A stretch of 64,000 bases of DNA from Anodontia alba. Its lineage: Eukaryota > Mollusca > Bivalvia > Lucinida > Lucinidae. Within the stretch, counting starts at the first letter, position 1, and each line of letters starts with the position of its first letter. This document shows positions 60,610 through 64,000 of the stretch, piece after piece. The stretch spans positions 136,606,112 to 136,670,111 of the forward strand of contig OZ024823.1 of NCBI GenBank assembly GCA_964016985.1, written 5' to 3'. The position numbers were made by a program, and so were the translations under genes. The notes beneath the pieces were generated by a model, which made no database searches, was not told where the DNA came from, and saw nothing but the letters and a program-made list of their open reading frames with translations.

Positions 60610-60910
60610 TATTTTTGTTGTCTTGGTCTGCACTGTGTCCGATGAATCCGTCAATGGATATCTTAGACTCAAATCAGACTGCGAGCATGCGGAAGCTGAT
60701 CCGGGCCTTCAATATCAGCGTACGTCCTCAAGTTATTTTTCTTCTCATGCTGTGTTGCAAATGTCATCGCGTTTATTCACCATCAAATAATTACAGACCG
60801 CCAATCAGCAGTTTCTCTGACATGATGTGCTGGCATATTGGAAAAATAAGGATGGGTTATTGAGTTGGACTAAAGGACTGGGCTTATGGACTGGATGGGC
60901 TAGGCTCAGT

Positions 60911-61212
60911 TTGTTTGTGTTGAGGGTTTACGGCCCCGTCAACTCAATGGGATGATGTCGAGCGCGTTCAGTTTACCTAACCACACGTTCACTGGTCAGG
61001 CTTAGTCCTCTAAGCGGTTAACCACTATTGTGCACATTCTTTCGCCAGAAACTGACAAATTCCCTTCTTGAATCAGCGGAAGGGAGAGAATGACCGTAGA
61101 AAATATTTCATGATTAATCTCCACGAAAAAATGTTGTCGACCTCGACGGGGGTCGAAGCCGCGACTTCCTGGTCTCCAGTCGGACGCGCATCCAACTGAG
61201 CCACCGAGGCCG
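60911..61212 (-). mobile_element. tRNA-derived SINE, full length
   Basis: On the minus strand the head holds GGTGGCTCAGTTGGATGCGC (A box) and GCGGCTTCGACCCCCG (B box). The tail ends near TTACGGGG... TTTACGGCC on the plus strand. Near-identical flanks GGGCTAGGCTCAG (60898-60910) and GGGCTGGGCTCAG (61213-61225) are a probable target duplication. Confidence 0.8.
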
Positions 61213-61229
61213 GGGCTGGGCTCAGAGAA

Positions 61230-62090
61230 TCAAGTTATTATAGGTGAACATAAGGCCAACACCATAAAGACTGGTTACGTTTAATCAGTACATGATAACG
61301 CCATTCCTTATCAACTCAAAGACACCACTTTTAGTGGAGTAAATGGCAGTAACACAACATTCTGGACCCTTTTCTCAAGGGATTTACTTCTCAGCAATAC
61401 TAAAGTTCATAAGTGGTCAGTTATCTTTATTGTGCTTGTATATAAACACTAGCCAGCATTTTTGAAGATCCTGACCTTATCAGGACCTTAATCGAGCCCA
61501 AGACCAAAGGTCCAGCCCAACCAATGGGCGAATCCCATAGGTCCACCCAGTGAATCCATCCCTGCTTTCCAGTATGCCTGATGTGCTGGCAGTGGCATGA
61601 TAATATTATTTCAAGAGTTTAATAACCACCTTTCAGATGAACTAATGTTATCATAGCCAAATGAGAGCCAGAAAAACGCGTGCTCTGTATTAAAATTATA
61701 CAGCATTGGCAGTATTTTTAATTGAAATCAGACAGACGATTCTTGATAAATTAACAGGTGTCTCTGATAGCAAATTATCATCATCCATGCTTTGATTATT
61801 ACCATAATTACCCTTAGTATTCGGACATCTTTAGGGGACCGGATACAATCGGTAGTTTCCGCCATTGGTAAAGGGATACGACGTTTGTGACTTCCTGTTT
61901 GCTTTCCTGTACACCAAAACTCTTCTGAAAAGGGATCTGCCTTAATCATATGAATTTGCTCCCATTCTGAGCAATTCTTTCCTTTTAGTGTAGATCCCTA
62001 TTCAGAAGGGAACAAAAACTGACAGAGTTGCATCCCCTGAAAGTGTATCCATTCCAGTTACTACCTTAAAATTGTTTCAAGTGGCATGCC
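61230..62090. other. Intergenic DNA between two SINE copies
   Basis: No gene seen. 61850-62030 holds a diverged dispersed repeat (ACTTCCTGTTTGCTTTCC, AATTTGCTCCCATTCTGAGC) related to the hairpin at 58412 and to 54170-54190. Confidence 0.5.
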
Positions 62091-62097
62091 ACTTGAT

Positions 62098-62358
62098 TGT
62101 TTGTGTTGAGGTTTTACGGCCCAGTCAACCCAATGGGGTCATATCGAGCGCGTTCAGTTTACCTAACCACACGTTTACTGGGCAGGCTTAGTCCTCTAAG
62201 CGGTTAACCAGTATTGTGCACATTCTTTTGCCAGAAACTGACAACTGCCCTTCTTGAATCAGCGGAAGGGAGAGAATGACCGTAGAAATATTTTCTACGG
62301 TCATTCTCTCCCTTCCGCTGATTCAAGAACTGCAGTTGTCAGTTTCTGGCGAAAGAAT
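62098..62358. mobile_element. Headless SINE copy folded back on itself
   Basis: 62098-62288 matches the body of 60911-61212 (TTACGGCCCAGTCAACCCAA, CGGTTAACCAGTATTGTGCA) but lacks the tRNA head. From about 62289 the sequence turns and repeats in inverted form (TCTACGGTCATTCTCTCCC to CAGTTTCTGGCGAAAGAATA), making a palindrome of about 65 bp per arm. Confidence 0.8.
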
Positions 62359-62430
62359 ACTTGTTCTAATGTTTGGACAAACCTATTTTCTTATCTGTCC
62401 ACGTTTCATCAAAGCTGCTACATGAGTGGC

Positions 62431-62503
62431 AGAATGTGCGGACCCTGATCTGACGCTGCGTTTTGCGGCTTCTGGTCTGGGTCTATACTGTTTGTTCGGA
62501 TCT
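62431..62503. repeat. Degraded GCAAACAG-type hairpin module
   Basis: GGACCCTGATCTGACGCTGCG and TTTTGCGGCTTCTGGTCTGG form an imperfect hairpin ending CTATACTGTTTG, like 59440-59510. Confidence 0.6.
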
Positions 62504-62570
62504 GTATGTCCATATACTTAGGGAAAATACGGTATGTGATCGTTTTCAGAACTTTAGCATGTGTGTAACA

Positions 62571-62815
62571 ATTTGAGCTGCAACATCAGAAAAAGGACCT
62601 TCGGACTTGTGCGTCCAGCGAAGCTATAGATCAGCCTGCGCATTCACGCAGTCTGATCAGAATCTTCACTGGGTGCATTTTGAATAGCCAGGGATGGAAA
62701 GTTTCGTCACGCGGACAACGAAGACTTCGATCAAATTGCGCGGATACACAGGCTGATTAGAGTCTTCGTTGGGCGCACATGTCAGAAGGAACGTTTTCTC
62801 ATGTTGCGGGTCGTT
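62571..62815. repeat. MITE family B copy
   Basis: GCTGCAACATCAGAAAAAGG at the left and GAACGTTTTCTCATGTTGCGG at the right are inverted ends. Internal GCGCATTCACGCAGTCTG hairpin and GGGATGGAAAGTTTC spacer. Confidence 0.8.
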
Positions 62816-63200
62816 CTGTTTGGGGTTCCAGCTGTAAACAAAACAAGCGTATTTTTAAGATTTGTATAATATTCCTTTTCATAGATTCACTGAAAAGACT
62901 ATTAGACGAAAATGTGGAATATATATTACTCAGGAAAAGACACAGTCAATGAATACTTCCTTATTATCCACCAAATGAGGAAACACGTACACAGTATAAA
63001 AGGCTTCATTCGCAACGCACTGCGATCCACGTAGACACAAAATGAACACTTATGGCCAGCTTGACAAATACTTGATAAAAACTACACAGGAGAATTTCCT
63101 TGGGACGGTAAGTAGCAAAACTTTCAGTAAGTCTTTCCGTATCCATGCATGGAGGTAATGAGAGAACCCTCAAGATAGATGGATATAACAAGGATGACAA

Positions 63201-63316
63201 TAATCCAAGCGGGCACATGACGTTTATACAACGTTGGCTCAACGTCGATGCAACGCCATGACGTTGCATTGACGTTGAAGCGACGTTATATTAACGTCAT
63301 GTGCCTTCTGGGATTA
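63201..63316. repeat. ACGTTG hairpin with TAATCC ends
   Basis: GGGCACATGACGTTTATA is mirrored by TATTAACGTCATGTGCC. The arms consist of CAACGT/ACGTTG hexamers. Ends TAATCC/GGATTA. Confidence 0.8.
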
Positions 63317-63536
63317 CTGTCTAAAACACACTGGTAATAGATGACACATAGGCTACAGGTTTCAGGACGCACAGGCGGCAGCGATTCCTCTGTGCTGCAG
63401 CACCTTTGCCCTCAGCCTTCCGAAAGCTGCAATTGCTTTATACGGAAATTCTATTTCTGGTTATGTATTGCATAAAACGGTTTGTTTGTATAAGGAATAT
63501 TAATAGGATGTTATCAGGGTTAGTCTTATTGTATTC

Positions 63537-63667
63537 TCCCAGCAAACACACAACGTTGCAACCACGTCGTTACAACGTCGCCACAACGTCGCTACAACGT
63601 CGCTACAACGTCGTGACGTTGCAGCGACGTTGTAATGACGTTTTGCGACGTTGTGTGTTTGCTGGGA
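63537..63667. repeat. CCCAGCAAACACACAACGTT hairpin
   Basis: Starts TCCCAGCAAACACACAACGT and ends ACGTTGTGTGTTTGCTGGGA, with a perfect terminal repeat of about 22 bp. The inside is TACAACGTCGC tandem units. The frames here are artefacts. Confidence 0.9.
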
Positions 63668-63795
63668 TATACTGAATTGCAATGGGCAAACCTTTGAAGT
63701 GAAATATATTCTCCGCTTTGTACGCTAAATCTGAGTATTATCAGAATACATGTGTAAATAGTTTTCTTATTTTCCCCCCAAAATATGTATTGGTA

Positions 63796-63892
63796 CCCAG
63801 CTAGCATTCTACGTAAATCTACATCGGGCCGTCAGCTACCCTGACGGCCCGATGACGGCCCGATATAGATTTACGTAGAATGCTGACTGGGA
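63796..63892. repeat. CCCAG-ended hairpin with CGGGCCGTCA core
   Basis: CCCAGCTAGCATTCTACGTA pairs with TACGTAGAATGCTGACTGGG. The core is CATCGGGCCGTCA / TGACGGCCCGATG. Third palindrome in 700 bp with CAG/CTG-type ends. Confidence 0.85.
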
Positions 63893-64000
63893 TATTTCAT
63901 ACGAATTAGGGGAATGCCAATATATATTTTCTAGGATTATGGTCATCTTCTTTACTACCAGTCTCTCCAACTTCCAATGAGCTTTTGTTGTTTTGACTTA

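Overview
The window is AT-rich eukaryotic DNA with spliced genes, tRNA-derived SINEs and dense hairpin MITEs. The repeat types (GATCAGACTGCGC hairpins, families starting ACAAGAGCTGTCAC and CAAGAGGGCCATGATGG, MetaSINE-like tails) are ones I associate with bivalve mollusc genomes. The bivalve assignment is an inference; no taxonomic marker gene is present. I recognise no host gene outside the central element.

Layout. (1) 1-16741: intergenic DNA packed with non-autonomous elements: a foldback element with a 10-bp target duplication, heptamer arrays, six copies of a hairpin-cored MITE (family A), several copies of a larger MITE (family B), TTAA-flanked MITEs and a retroelement tail. (2) 16753-53252: one very large foldback transposon of 36.5 kb, flanked by a perfect 11-bp duplication (AATGGATGTAT). 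Its arms are about 6.7 and 5.2 kb of inverted tandem arrays (unit about 125 bp) and cap the same hairpin at each tip. (3) 53264-64000: more MITEs, two copies of a SINE (one folded back on itself) and three short perfect hairpins.

The large element encodes one minus-strand gene that I could splice by hand: seven coding exons, all junctions GT-AG and in frame, giving 1102 residues. In order it has a short N-terminal segment resembling the co-chaperone SIL1, a charged linker, a Cys cluster, a MULE (Mutator-like) DDE transposase core (D414, D486, C533/H536, E718) and a C-terminal ubiquitin-specific-protease-like domain (C825, H1058, D1074). A TATA box and a TCAGT initiator 31 bp apart lie just inside the right arm, followed by an ATG-free 5' exon. 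AATAAA signals follow the stop. The introns have received a Tc1/mariner remnant, a second 2.6-kb foldback element, minisatellites and other dispersed repeats.

Taken together, the central element looks like a nearly intact autonomous MULE of the Rehavkus/FB-NOF style, whose known members also have foldback arms made of tandem repeats. It carries an apparently captured host exon and a protease domain.
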